Notes: a model not told the origin generated them from the sequence alone. Shown: positions 22,952 through 31,512, counted from the first letter of the stretch. The stretch is 44,965 bases of DNA from Corallococcus interemptor (GCF_003668875.1 NZ_RAWM01000069.1:1-44965); one strand, 5' to 3'. A program made the numbers and translations.

Positions 22952-24667
22952 TCAGGCGCCCTTCTTGCCGAGCAGTGAGCCCACCTTGGACAGCATCCGC
23001 GCGCCCTCCTGGGCGGAGGCGGGCGGGGGCACGGTGGGGGCGGCTCCAGGCCGGCGGCCCGTCACCATGGCCTCGATTTCGTCCGGGTTCTCCGCGAAGC
23101 CCTTCACGGTCTCCAGCGTGGCCTTGCCGGAGCGCGCCAGGTCCGCGAGCGAGTCCTCGAAGCGGATGATGCCCAGCGACTTGCCGCGCTGCTGGAGCGA
23201 GGGGATCTGGAAGGTCTTGTTGTCGCGGATGAGGTTGCCCAGGGCCACGGAGCCGGTGAGCACCTCCGCCGCGGCGACCATGGACTTGCCGTCCGCGGCG
23301 GGCATCAGCCGCTGGCTGACGATGAGGCGCAAGCCGCTGGAGAGCGACAGCCGCACCTGCTGCTGATCTCCCGGCGGGAAGAGGTCGATGAGCCGGTCGA
23401 TGGTCTTCGCCGCGCTGGGCGTGTTCATGGTGCTGATGAGCAGGTGGCCCGTCTCGCTGGCGGCGAGCGCCATGCGCACCGTTTCCGTATCGCGCAGTTC
23501 GCCCACGACGATGACGTCCGGGTCCTCGCGGAGGCTGCCCTTGAGGGCGCTGGCGAAGGTGCGGGTGCTGGTGCCCACCTCGCGCTGGCTGATGAGGGCG
23601 CGCTTGCGCGGGTGCACGTACTCCACCGGATCCTCCACGGTGAGCACGTGGTGCGTGGTTTCGCGGTTGATGATGTCCACCAGCGCCGCGAGCGTGCTCG
23701 TCTTGCCGTGGCCGGAGGGGCCGGTGAGCACGATGAGGCCCTGGTGGTGGTGCGTGGCCTTGGCGATGTCCGCGGGCAGGCCCAGCGACTCCAGGGTGGG
23801 GATTTCGCGGGCGATGACGCGGAAGACGCCCTTGAGGCCCGTGCGCTGGCGGCCCACGTTGACGCGGAAGCGGCCGGTGTCCTCGGAGTCCAGCGCGAAG
23901 TCCACGCTGCCGTCCCGCTCCAGCACGGGCCGCAGCCGCTCCGGGATGATGGGCAGCAGCAGCCGCTCCACGGTCTCCGGGGACAGCGGCGTGTCCTGCG
24001 GGAGCAGCTCACCGGCGAGGCGCATCAGCGGAGGCCGTCCCGCCACCAGGTGCAGGTCGCTGGCGTTCATGCTGCGCGCCTGCTCCAGCAGCACGGCCAG
24101 GTCCCGGCCCGGCGCGGAGGCCGCGCGCGAGATGGGGATGACCCGCGCGGGGGCACTCGCGTGGGCGGAGGCGGGGCTCGCCGCGACCGGCTGGGGCGCC
24201 GGGGCCGTGACGGCGGGAACACTTCGCGCGGCGGCGGCGGGCTGCGCGGCCGGCGCGGACACGGCGGGCATCCCCGCGTAGGGCGTGCGCGTGGGCGCGG
24301 CCGCTGGAGCCGGAGCCGGTGCTGGAGCCGCCGCGGCCGCCGGAGCCGCCGCCTGCGCGGCCCCTTCCGCGGCGCGCGTGAGGCGCACGTTCATCAGCTC
24401 ACCCCGGCGCACCGCCGCGATGGTGATGGCGCCCAGGCCGGTGGCGTTCACCGTCCATTGCACCGGCGTCTCCGACACGGTGGACGCGCGCGCCGCGCCC
24501 ACCATCGCCTGGAGGGCCTTCGCGAGCTCTTCGGTGGAGAGGGCGCCGGGATCAATGGGCTCGTAGCCGCTGGCGCCGCGCACCATCGGAGGACGGCCGC
24601 TGGCCAGGGCCAGCTCGGTGATTCCAGGACGCGACAGATGACGCAGCAGTTCCGCGAGCGGTTTCAT
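22952..24667 (-). CDS. Extended PilT-like ATPase with duplicated N-terminal domain
   Basis: 571 residues, about 200 longer than PilT. Residues 1-100 (ITELALASGRPPMVRG) look like a second, divergent copy of the PilT N-domain; ~90 residues of Ala/Pro linker follow, then a full PilT module starting at SDLHLVAGRPPLMRLAG. Walker A is GPSGHGKTS and Walker B VIVVGELRD. The His-box position reads STMNTPSA, with Asn where PilT has His (TLHTxSA). A ~50-residue tail follows. The Asn change and the duplicated head suggest altered or regulatory activity, perhaps mixed rings with the adjacent PilT (inference). Confidence 0.85.
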   Translation of the reverse strand: MKPLAELLRHLSRPGITELALASGRPPMVRGASGYEPIDPGALSTEELAKALQAMVGAARASTVSETPVQWTVNATGLGAITIAAVRRGELMNVRLTRAAEGAAQAAAPAAAAAPAPAPAPAAAPTRTPYAGMPAVSAPAAQPAAAARSVPAVTAPAPQPVAASPASAHASAPARVIPISRAASAPGRDLAVLLEQARSMNASDLHLVAGRPPLMRLAGELLPQDTPLSPETVERLLLPIIPERLRPVLERDGSVDFALDSEDTGRFRVNVGRQRTGLKGVFRVIAREIPTLESLGLPADIAKATHHHQGLIVLTGPSGHGKTSTLAALVDIINRETTHHVLTVEDPVEYVHPRKRALISQREVGTSTRTFASALKGSLREDPDVIVVGELRDTETVRMALAASETGHLLISTMNTPSAAKTIDRLIDLFPPGDQQQVRLSLSSGLRLIVSQRLMPAADGKSMVAAAEVLTGSVALGNLIRDNKTFQIPSLQQRGKSLGIIRFEDSLADLARSGKATLETVKGFAENPDEIEAMVTGRRPGAAPTVPPPASAQEGARMLSKVGSLLGKKGA

Positions 24668-24782
24668 TCAGGGGGGAGGCCCCACCGCTGCCGCGCGTCA
24701 GGCCCGGCGGGGTGGAAACTCCCGCGAGGATAGTCGACCGCCGCGCTCCAGGTCACCTTGGGGGCATGTGCCCAAACGCACG

Positions 24783-24823
24783 ACGGGAGCGGCCGTGTGA
24801 GGGCCCCTCCCGTTGGATCCAAC
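24783..24823 (-). terminator. Hairpin plus 12-bp palindrome downstream of the GNAT gene
   Basis: ACGGGAG (24783-24789) pairs with CTCCCGT (24807-24813), with an inner GGCC/GGCC pair, giving an 11-bp interrupted stem. Next to it is the perfect palindrome GTTGGATCCAAC (24812-24823). They lie between the GNAT stop (24848) and the next start (24667). The stem may terminate the GNAT transcript; the role of the palindrome is unknown. Confidence 0.4.
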
Positions 24824-24847
24824 CCTGGGTGTGTGGGGTGCGGCGGA

Positions 24848-25387
24848 TTACAGCTCGCGCGACATCAGGAGCCGCAGCTTGCCGGACTTCTTGGACACCA
24901 CCGTGGCGACCGTGGTGAAGCCCGCCTTGCGGTAGAAGCCCACCGCCGGCGCGTTCGCCGGGTCCACGCGCAGCGCGATGGTCTTGCGGTACATGTCACG
25001 AGCCACGTCCAGCGCCTTGTCCAGCAGCATGGCGCCCACGCCGTGGCGCCGCAGCTCCGGCTTCACCACGATGTTGCGCAGGTAGGCCGCGCCGGGCACC
25101 GGGCCGTCGCGCTCCACCGTCACGTAACCCACCACCTGGTTCTGCAGCCGCGCCACGTGGAGGAACGGCTTGAGCTGGGTGAGGGCCTTGAGGCTCTCCT
25201 CCTGCGTCTCACCCCGGCCCTTCCAGGGCTCGGAGTTGGCGCGCAGGCCTGACACCGTCGTGAGGTCCTCGTCGGTGGGCGGACCGAACTTGACCCCGGT
25301 TACCACATCGTTGGGGAGCGTCGCTCCTTCCAGCACCGGCGTGGGGGCCACCACCTCGACGCCAGGGTCCACCTGCTTCATCGTCAT
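24848..25387 (-). CDS. GNAT-family N-acetyltransferase
   Basis: 179 residues. The acetyl-CoA-binding motif A is VVKPELRRHGVGAMLLDKAL, preceded by AYLRNI, with motif B NAPAVGFYRKAGF near the C-terminus; both are diagnostic of GNAT enzymes. The substrate cannot be read. About 30 Pro/Val-rich residues precede the fold. GGAGGAG stands upstream of the ATG. It is divergent from the MglA-like gene across a 270-base gap that holds no other gene I can support. Confidence 0.85.
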   Translation of the reverse strand: MTMKQVDPGVEVVAPTPVLEGATLPNDVVTGVKFGPPTDEDLTTVSGLRANSEPWKGRGETQEESLKALTQLKPFLHVARLQNQVVGYVTVERDGPVPGAAYLRNIVVKPELRRHGVGAMLLDKALDVARDMYRKTIALRVDPANAPAVGFYRKAGFTTVATVVSKKSGKLRLLMSREL

Positions 25388-25613
25388 CGCCTTGCTCCTC
25401 CGTCGCGTCCGCGATCCTAACCGGTCCCCCCGTACCCATGCACGCGATCATTCCGCGCGCATTGTCCTGTTTTCCGTGTGGGGAGACGTCCTCCTCCCGG
25501 GCGGGGAGCGGGAACTTCTTGAAACGGCACCCGCGGGAGCGTCATTCCGGGAAGACGCGTTCCGCTTCGCCGGCAGGACTGCGAGCGGCCTTCCGCGCGG
25601 CGCGTGGGGCCAT

Positions 25614-25619
25614 TATAAA
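25614..25619 (+). promoter_or_regulatory. Candidate -10 element for the GTPase-kinase pair
   Basis: TATAAA (25614-25619) in ATTATAAAA is a conspicuous AT island in a GC-rich gap, about 39 bases before the TTG start. The expected -35 place reads TTCCGC, a poor match, so an activator or another sigma factor may be involved. Confidence 0.35.
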
Positions 25620-25657
25620 ACCCCTGTCCGGGTCCCCCTCGGTCCGAGTTCTTCCCC

Positions 25658-26383
25658 TTGCAACTCAACCACGCCCAGCGCGAGCTGACGCTCAAGATCG
25701 TCTATTACGGCCCCGGGCTCAGCGGGAAGACGACGAACTTGCGCAAGCTGCACGCGCGAGCGCGGCCGGACGTGCGAGGGCGCCTCCTGTCGGTGGATAC
25801 GCACGACGACCGGACGCTCTTCTTCGACCTGTTGCCCGTCTTCTTCTCCACCTCCACGGGCTTCAAGGTGAAGGTGAAGCTCTTCACGGTGCCCGGTCAG
25901 GTCATCCACAACGCCACGCGGCGGGTGGTGCTGCAGGGCGCGGACGCGGTGGTCTTCATCGCGGACAGCCGGCGTGGGGCGGCGCAGGAGAACAACGCCT
26001 ACTGGCGCAACCTGCAGGAGAACCTGCGGGAGATGGAGCTGGACCCCACGCAGGTGCCGGTGGTCATCCAGTTCAACAAGCGCGACCTGCCCGACAGCCT
26101 GACGGACGAGGAGCTGGCGGAGGTGCAGCGCCGGGGCAGCCAGCCGGTGGTGGGCTCCGTGGCCGTGCGGGGCGAGGGCGTGGTGGAGACCTTCCACGCC
26201 GTGGTGCAGACGGCCTGGCGCGCGCTGGAGGGCCGGGCCCAGCTGTCGCGCAACGTGGGGCTGAGCGAAGAGGAATTCCTGGGGCAGATCTTCCGTCACA
26301 TCGACCTGAGCGGCACGGCGCTGGAGGGACGGTACGGTCCCGGCGCGGTGCCCGGCGGCAGGGAGAGCGGGAGGGCGCCATGA
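25658..26383 (+). CDS. MglA-like small Ras-type GTPase
   Basis: 241 residues from a TTG start. P-loop GPGLSGKT (18-25), the MglA-family DRTLFFDLLP segment (51-60), TVPGQ (77-81) in place of DxxG and NKRD (140-143) are all present. MglA relatives act as polarity switches at the cell pole in gliding bacteria. The P-loop has Ser where MglA has Cys (GPGLCGKTT), and a ~40-residue C-terminal extension (LSEEEFLGQIFRHIDL, then a Gly/Arg tail) is additional. No MglB-type activator gene is nearby. The 3' end overlaps the histidine kinase start (ATGA), so the kinase is a likely partner. No clear ribosome site precedes the TTG. Confidence 0.87.
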   Translation: MQLNHAQRELTLKIVYYGPGLSGKTTNLRKLHARARPDVRGRLLSVDTHDDRTLFFDLLPVFFSTSTGFKVKVKLFTVPGQVIHNATRRVVLQGADAVVFIADSRRGAAQENNAYWRNLQENLREMELDPTQVPVVIQFNKRDLPDSLTDEELAEVQRRGSQPVVGSVAVRGEGVVETFHAVVQTAWRALEGRAQLSRNVGLSEEEFLGQIFRHIDLSGTALEGRYGPGAVPGGRESGRAP

Positions 26384-27876
26384 CCGGCGCGTCAGGCGGA
26401 GGACCCCGGAACACCGCGAGCGTGCCCCGGCGCGAGTCCGCGCTCCAGCGGCGGCTGACGCTCGGGGACCTGTTGGACCTGCCGTCCTTCACGGAGGTGG
26501 TGAAGGGCTTCAGCGACCTGTACCGCGTGGGCATCAAGGTCCTGGACACGCGCGGCAACAAGCTGGCGGACGTGAAGGTGGGCCACGGCGACTTCTGCGC
26601 CTATGTCTTCTCCTTCCCGGATGGCCGCCACGCGTGCACCGCCATGGTGGGCCGGGTGAAGGACGGCCCCGTGCTGCCGGAGGCCGGCGGGCGCGTGGCG
26701 GACGGAGACGTGTCCGAAGCGGCGGGCCTCATCGCGCTCACCTGCTTCACCGGCCTGCGCTACGTGGTGATGCCGGTGCGCTGGGACGGCGACCTCTTGG
26801 GCCGGGTCATCCTGGGGCCCTTCACGCCGGAGGAGCTGACGGACTTCCCGGAGACGCTCACCAGCATCCACGGGCTGGACCTGGAGCGCGCGCAGGAGCT
26901 GTTGGGCCGCGTGCGCCGCGTGCCGGAGCGCACCGCCGCGCAGGTGCTGGGCCACTTCGGCCAGGTGCTGGGCGCGCTCGTGGCCAGCGGGCAGAAGGCG
27001 TACCTGGCCACGCACCTGCACCTGGAGTCCACGCTGGAGGTGCACCGCGAGCTGGAGGCGCAGAACGCGCGGCTGCTCCAGGCGAACGCGCGGCTCAAGG
27101 AGCTGGACCGGCTGAAGTCCACCTTCCTGGGCACGGTGAGCCACGAGCTGCGCACGCCGCTCGCGTCCATCCTGGGCTACTCGGAGATGATGGCGGAGGG
27201 GCTGGCCGGGCCGCTCAACCCGGAGCAGCTGCAGTACGTGCGCACCATCGTGGAGAAGGGCGAGACGCTCCTCTCGATGATCTCCTCGCTGCTGGACCTG
27301 AGCCAGATTGAAGCCGGCCGCCTGCGCCTGTCCATGGCGCCGGTGGACCCGGGCTACGTCATCCAGACGGCGGTCTCCAGCGTGCTGCCGCAGGCGCAGA
27401 GAAAGGGCCTGGAGCTGGAGGTGCGGCTGCCGCACACGCCGCAGCCCCGGCTGGCGGGGGACCTGGACAAGCTTCGCCAGGTGGTGGTGAACCTGCTGGC
27501 CAACGCGGTGAAGTTCACGCCCGCGGGCGGCCGGGTGAAGGTGACGCTGTCCGACGCGGCGATGCAGCAGGAGCTGGGCGTGCCCGGCTACCGCATCAGC
27601 GTGGAGGACACCGGCGTGGGCATCCGCGCCGAGGAGTTCGAGCGCATCTTCCAGAGCTTCTACCAGGTGGACGGCAGCTCCACGCGCGAGTTTGGCGGCG
27701 CGGGGCTGGGCCTGGCCATCGTGAAGAGCCTGGTGGAGGGCCACGGCGGCCGCGTGCGCGTGGAGAGCGAGTTCGGCCACGGCTCGCGCTTCATCGTCCA
27801 GCTGCCGCTGCACCCGCCCATGCAGGAGCGCGGGCTGACGGCCGCCCCGCCGATGCCGGAGCCGGACCGCTTCTGA
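26380..27876 (+). CDS. PocR-domain sensor histidine kinase
   Basis: 498 residues, no membrane segments, so cytoplasmic. Residues 27-205 look like a PocR sensory domain (LGDLLDLPSFTEVVKGFSDL, with cysteines C73, C86 and C122). A coiled coil (210-245) leads to HisKA with phospho-acceptor His255 in SHELRTPL, then a HATPase domain with N box LLANAVKFTP, G1 VEDTGVGI and GGAGLGLAIVKSLVEGHGG. It is an orphan: no response regulator follows. Coupling to the GTPase gene by overlap suggests a shared pathway. The stop lies three bases from the convergent DUF4010 gene stop. Confidence 0.88.
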   Translation: MTGASGGGPRNTASVPRRESALQRRLTLGDLLDLPSFTEVVKGFSDLYRVGIKVLDTRGNKLADVKVGHGDFCAYVFSFPDGRHACTAMVGRVKDGPVLPEAGGRVADGDVSEAAGLIALTCFTGLRYVVMPVRWDGDLLGRVILGPFTPEELTDFPETLTSIHGLDLERAQELLGRVRRVPERTAAQVLGHFGQVLGALVASGQKAYLATHLHLESTLEVHRELEAQNARLLQANARLKELDRLKSTFLGTVSHELRTPLASILGYSEMMAEGLAGPLNPEQLQYVRTIVEKGETLLSMISSLLDLSQIEAGRLRLSMAPVDPGYVIQTAVSSVLPQAQRKGLELEVRLPHTPQPRLAGDLDKLRQVVVNLLANAVKFTPAGGRVKVTLSDAAMQQELGVPGYRISVEDTGVGIRAEEFERIFQSFYQVDGSSTREFGGAGLGLAIVKSLVEGHGGRVRVESEFGHGSRFIVQLPLHPPMQERGLTAAPPMPEPDRF

Positions 27877-27879
27877 CGC

Positions 27880-29205
27880 TCAGGGCTGGTGGGGCTCGAT
27901 GAGCCCCGGGCTGCCCGGATTGTTCGGAAGGAACTCCGGCAGCCGCGTCTGCACGAGCGCGCCCACCAGGCCCAGCAGCATCACCACGCCCAGCGCGCGG
28001 CCCAGCCGGAGCGTGAGCGAGCGCTGCTCGGACACGCGCGCCACCAGGATGAAGTTGATGGCGGCGCTGGCGAGCGACGCGATGATGGCGCCCACCCCCG
28101 CCGTCGTGGGGGAGATGGTGCCGTTGGCGCACAGCGACGCGGCGGACGCCACCGCGGACGCGCTGGACACCAGGCCGCCCACGGCGCTCACCGCGTAGAA
28201 GCCCCAGCGGCCCAGCAGCGTCTGGCCCACCGTGCCCACCACCTGGAGCGCCAGGAAGATGAGGCCGAACTTCAGCGCGGACGGCAGGGAGAAGGGCGAC
28301 TTGAGGGGCAGGGCGGGAGGCTCGGCGCCGGGCATGGCCTCCGTGCGTGAGCGCATCAGCGCCAGGCCCGTGCTGGACAGGAGGATGAGGACCAGCGGGA
28401 TGGCCGAGTCCACCAGCGCGCGGAAGGACAGGAGCCCCAGCAGCACGGCATTTCGCAGCGCCATGGCGGCGGTGGCCAGCATCACGCCCCGGTAGGCCAC
28501 GTCGAGCAGGCGCCCGGATGTCTCGCGAACGCGGTTGGCAAGCTCCGCCACGGTGACGGTGCTGTTGACGAGCCCGCCCAGGAAGCCCGTCACCTCCACG
28601 CCGTTCGTGCCGAACATCTTCCACAGCAGGTAGTTCACGAAGCCGATGGCCGCGATGAGGATGACCGTCACCCACGCGGCGCGCGGCTCGATGAGGCCCC
28701 ACGGGTCCACCGGCTGCGCGGGCAGCACCGGGTAGATGGCGAAGGCGAGGATGGCCAGCAGGATGGCGCTGCGCAGCTCCTCGGCGGTGATTTTGTGGCT
28801 GAAGGTGGCCATCCGCTCCTTCCACGCGAGCAGGCCCGCCGTCGTCACGCCCACCGCCGCGGGCGTCACCGTGTGGCCCAGGCCGCACAGCACGCCGGCG
28901 AAGCCCGTGACGAGCAGCGCGGCGGACGTGGTCAGCTCCGCGCCGCCGTTGGCGCGCAGGGACTGCCAGTTGAGGAAGCACAGCAGCACGCCCAGCAGCG
29001 CGAGGCTGAGCAGCGCGAAGTTCGGGCCCAGCAGGCCGCCCATGCCGCCCAGCAGCGCCGCGAAGCCGAACGTGCGCAGGCCGGCCTCCTTGCCACGCCA
29101 CTCGCGCTCCAGGCCGACGAACAGCCCCACCGCGAGCGCGAGCGTCAGCCGCATCAGCGTCTGCAGCGGGGGCCAGGAGACGACGGGGGGCAGTCCTTCC
29201 ATCAT
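27880..29205 (-). CDS. MgtC/SapB plus DUF4010 integral membrane protein
   Basis: About 441 residues with 11-13 helices. The N-terminal MgtC/SapB signature is LALAVGLFVGLEREWRGKEAGLRTFGF, with the conserved GLERE and RTF; the C-terminal half has DUF4010 features (GFLGGLVNSTVTVAELANR and GGLVSSASAVASAASL). The family is linked to magnesium homeostasis or membrane potential, but the function of full-length members is unclear. The ATG at 29203-29205 is chosen because GGGAGAGGG lies 7 bases upstream; an ATG at 29223 and the frame start at 29271 are alternatives. Confidence 0.85.
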   Translation of the reverse strand: MMEGLPPVVSWPPLQTLMRLTLALAVGLFVGLEREWRGKEAGLRTFGFAALLGGMGGLLGPNFALLSLALLGVLLCFLNWQSLRANGGAELTTSAALLVTGFAGVLCGLGHTVTPAAVGVTTAGLLAWKERMATFSHKITAEELRSAILLAILAFAIYPVLPAQPVDPWGLIEPRAAWVTVILIAAIGFVNYLLWKMFGTNGVEVTGFLGGLVNSTVTVAELANRVRETSGRLLDVAYRGVMLATAAMALRNAVLLGLLSFRALVDSAIPLVLILLSSTGLALMRSRTEAMPGAEPPALPLKSPFSLPSALKFGLIFLALQVVGTVGQTLLGRWGFYAVSAVGGLVSSASAVASAASLCANGTISPTTAGVGAIIASLASAAINFILVARVSEQRSLTLRLGRALGVVMLLGLVGALVQTRLPEFLPNNPGSPGLIEPHQP

Positions 29206-29274
29206 GTGAAATCCCTCTCCCATCTCTCTCTGCTCGCCTGTGGGGCGGACGTCAACGCCGCACCCCGTCACGCG

Positions 29275-30387
29275 TCAGGTGAGGGCGCGGGGACCTTCAG
29301 GCGCGGGGCCGCCGCTGATGACGTGCAGCCGCTCCCAGCCCTGCTTCGCGAGCAGCTGGTGCAGCCGGGGCCGCAGCGCGGCCTGCAACGCCTTCGCTCC
29401 GGCCTCGTCCTTCAGCGACAGCGTGGACAGCGACCAGCGCTCGCGAACGCGCGCGTCCATGCCCGGGGCGTGGCCGGTGACGTCGATGAGGACGTAGTGG
29501 GCGGCGGGGACGGTCCGGTCGCGCAGGGGCGCGGGGCGCAGGTTCGCCTCCCGCATCAGCGCGTCCACGGCCGGTGGCGGTCCGTCATCCAGCCCGGCGC
29601 CCGGCGGCGGCGACACCACCGCTCGCGCCCGGTCCGGATGCGCCAGCGTGTTGAAGAGGGCGGCGGCCAGGTGCGCGGGGCCTGCTTCGGCGCACTCGAA
29701 GACGAGGGTCTCCACTTCCGTGACGGCGGCCTTCCGCGGGCTGCCCAGGAGCCACCGGAAGAGGAACACCGCCAGTGCCGCGCCCAGGAGCTGCGCCGCG
29801 ATGAAGGACTCCACCTCCCACGGGCTCATCACGCCCACGTGCGCGCTGGCCGCGCGTGCCAGCACCAGCGCCGGGTTCGCCAGCGAGCGCGAGTCCGTGA
29901 ACCACACCGTCGCGGCCACGTACCCCGCGATGGCCAGCGGCGTCGCCGACGGGCGCGTGCGCACGCAGCCGCGCACCACCACCAGCAGCCCGAACGTGGC
30001 CACCATCTCCGTGAGGAACCGGGCCCCGTCCGCCGCGGGCATCTTCGCCGTGAGCAGCAGCGGTTCGTTGCACATGCGGTGCGCGACCAGCCGCCCCACC
30101 AGGCTGCCGGACAGCTGCGCCAGCGCGTACAGCGGCACCTCGCGCCACGGGGTGCGGTCCCCCAGCGCGTCCGCGAAGGTGAGCGCCGGGTTCAGGTGCG
30201 CGCCCGACAGCGGACGCAGCACCCACAGGAGGCACGCCAGCACCGCGCCGCACGACAGGGACATGAAGAGGCGTCCCTCGGTGGCGCTCGCGCCCAGGTG
30301 CTCCGCGACGTGGTGAGAGCCCTCCAGCGCCACCACCAGCAGCGCGCACCCCAGCGCTTCCGTCACCAGCCGGCGGCGCAGGTCCAT
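29275..30387 (-). CDS. Aquaporin (MIP) fused to a degenerate arsenate-reductase/LMW-phosphatase-like domain
   Basis: 370 residues. Residues 1-215 are a six-helix MIP channel with both NPA boxes (GAHLNPALTF at 63-71, SLANPALVLAR at 168-178). Residues 225-350 resemble thioredoxin-type ArsC/low-molecular-weight tyrosine phosphatase: strand ETLVFEC, then HLAAALFNTLAH, then VDALMREANL. Aquaporin-ArsC fusions are known to couple arsenate reduction to arsenite exit. Here the P-loop Cys232 remains, but the CX5R arginine is Ala238, and the later redox Cys region reads YVLIDVTGHAPG without Cys. Catalysis is therefore doubtful. The ATG at 30385-30387 is chosen because the helix starts right after it. 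Confidence 0.8.
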   Translation of the reverse strand: MDLRRRLVTEALGCALLVVALEGSHHVAEHLGASATEGRLFMSLSCGAVLACLLWVLRPLSGAHLNPALTFADALGDRTPWREVPLYALAQLSGSLVGRLVAHRMCNEPLLLTAKMPAADGARFLTEMVATFGLLVVVRGCVRTRPSATPLAIAGYVAATVWFTDSRSLANPALVLARAASAHVGVMSPWEVESFIAAQLLGAALAVFLFRWLLGSPRKAAVTEVETLVFECAEAGPAHLAAALFNTLAHPDRARAVVSPPPGAGLDDGPPPAVDALMREANLRPAPLRDRTVPAAHYVLIDVTGHAPGMDARVRERWSLSTLSLKDEAGAKALQAALRPRLHQLLAKQGWERLHVISGGPAPEGPRALT

Positions 30388-30415
30388 GGGTGTGGCGGAG
30401 GAAGACACTCTTTGT

Positions 30416-30444
30416 CCTATGCCTGGGCCCCCTGACACCGTCAA
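30416..30444 (-). promoter_or_regulatory. Candidate promoter for the aquaporin-fusion gene
   Basis: On the minus strand TTGACG (30439-30444) and CATAGG (30416-30421) are 17 bases apart, with the start codon at 30387 about 30 bases downstream. The -35 is a good match; the -10 is weak. Confidence 0.33.
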
Positions 30445-30523
30445 CGCAATGGGGCCTGCCGGCGCCCGCCCGTTCGCGGGTCGTCATTGCGTCCCCCGGC
30501 GCGGGCGTGGTCTTCAGTGCGCC

Positions 30524-31486
30524 ATGCCCGGCGAGTTCGACCTCATCCAACGCTTCCTCGCCTGCTTCCCGCGCGCGCGGGTGCCGGTGGGGCCCGGGGA
30601 CGACTGCGCCGTGCTCGCTCCGTCCAGGGGCGCGCTGTGCGTCACCACCGACGCCGTGGTGGAGGACGTGCACTTCACCCGCGCGACGTTCTCCGCCGCG
30701 GACATCGGCCACAAGGCGCTCGCGGTGAACCTGTCGGACCTGGCGGCCATGGGCGCCACGCCGCGCTGGTTCGTCTGCGCGCTCGCGCTGCCCCGGGACT
30801 TCCCCGCCCGCGAGGTCTCCGCGCTGGGCCGGGGCATGGCCGCGCTCGCGAAGGCCCACCGCATCATGCTCGTGGGCGGCAACTTCACCTCCGCGCGCGA
30901 GGTGTCCGTCACCCTCACCGTCACCGGAGAGCTGTCCCACGCGCCCATCACCCGCTCGGGCGCCCGGCCCGGGGACCTCCTCTACGTCTCCGGAACGCTC
31001 GGCGACGCGCGCCTGGGCCTCCAGCAGCTCCAGGCCGGGGTCCGCCGGGGCCTGGCCGTGAAGCGCCAGCGCCGCCCCGAGCCCCGCATCGCCCTGGGGA
31101 AGCTGGCCGCGCGCTTCGCCTCCGCCGGCATGGACGTGTCGGATGGGCTGGCGCAGGACCTGGGCCACCTGTGCGCCGCGTCCCGCGTGGGCGCGGAGCT
31201 GGCGCTGGACCGGCTGCCCCTGTCGCCCGCCGTGCGCGCGGCGCTGGGGCCGGAGGGTGCCCTGCGGGGAGGGGAGGACTACGAGCTGCTGCTCGCCGTC
31301 CCACCTTCACGCAGGCAGGCGTTCGAGCGGGCGTGCGCCCGCTCCGGGCAGGAGGTGACGCGCATGGGCGTGCTCACCCGGGAGCGGACGTTGCGAATCC
31401 GGGACGTGGGGGGGCACGTTCTGACCCCGCCAGGGGGATTCGACCACTTCGCCCGGTCAGGCAGGCAGATCCGGCCGGATGATTGA
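30524..31486 (+). CDS. thiL: Thiamine-monophosphate kinase ThiL
   Basis: 320 residues. ThiL phosphorylates thiamine monophosphate to the diphosphate cofactor. Visible family blocks: GPGDDCAVL near residue 24, TTDAVVEDVHF, ALAVNLSDLAAMGATP, VGGNFTSA (the GGxT/N ATP loop), ASAGMDVSDGLAQDLGHL and GGEDYELL. The ATG at 30524 is preferred over the frame start at 30386, because the kinase fold starts immediately. It is divergent from the aquaporin gene. No other thiamine gene is near. The stop overlaps a candidate promoter of the chemosensory cluster. Confidence 0.93.
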   Translation: MPGEFDLIQRFLACFPRARVPVGPGDDCAVLAPSRGALCVTTDAVVEDVHFTRATFSAADIGHKALAVNLSDLAAMGATPRWFVCALALPRDFPAREVSALGRGMAALAKAHRIMLVGGNFTSAREVSVTLTVTGELSHAPITRSGARPGDLLYVSGTLGDARLGLQQLQAGVRRGLAVKRQRRPEPRIALGKLAARFASAGMDVSDGLAQDLGHLCAASRVGAELALDRLPLSPAVRAALGPEGALRGGEDYELLLAVPPSRRQAFERACARSGQEVTRMGVLTRERTLRIRDVGGHVLTPPGGFDHFARSGRQIRPDD

Positions 31487-31512
31487 CCCGTACCGGACAG
31501 CAAGGCTAAACC
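31483..31512 (+). promoter_or_regulatory. Candidate promoter for the chemosensory cluster
   Basis: TTGACC (31483-31488) and TAAACC (31507-31512) are 18 bases apart, overlapping the thiL stop and about 40 bases before the GTG of the MCP gene. The match is moderate. Confidence 0.33.

Noticed and set aside
25438-27876. An 812-codon frame that begins upstream of the GTPase gene and ends with the kinase
   Set aside because: Only its last part (from 26380) is the real kinase; the first ~314 residues are an out-of-frame shadow of the GTPase gene. The kinase start is set by the ATGA overlap.
29275-29720. Active arsenate reductase call for the C-terminal part of the aquaporin fusion
   Set aside because: The CX5R loop lacks Arg and the later redox cysteines are missing, so catalysis is not supported.
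30442-30444. TTG as an upstream start of the aquaporin-fusion gene
   Set aside because: The 19 extra residues have no family match and the TTG is part of a better -35 candidate; the ATG at 30387 begins directly at the first helix region.
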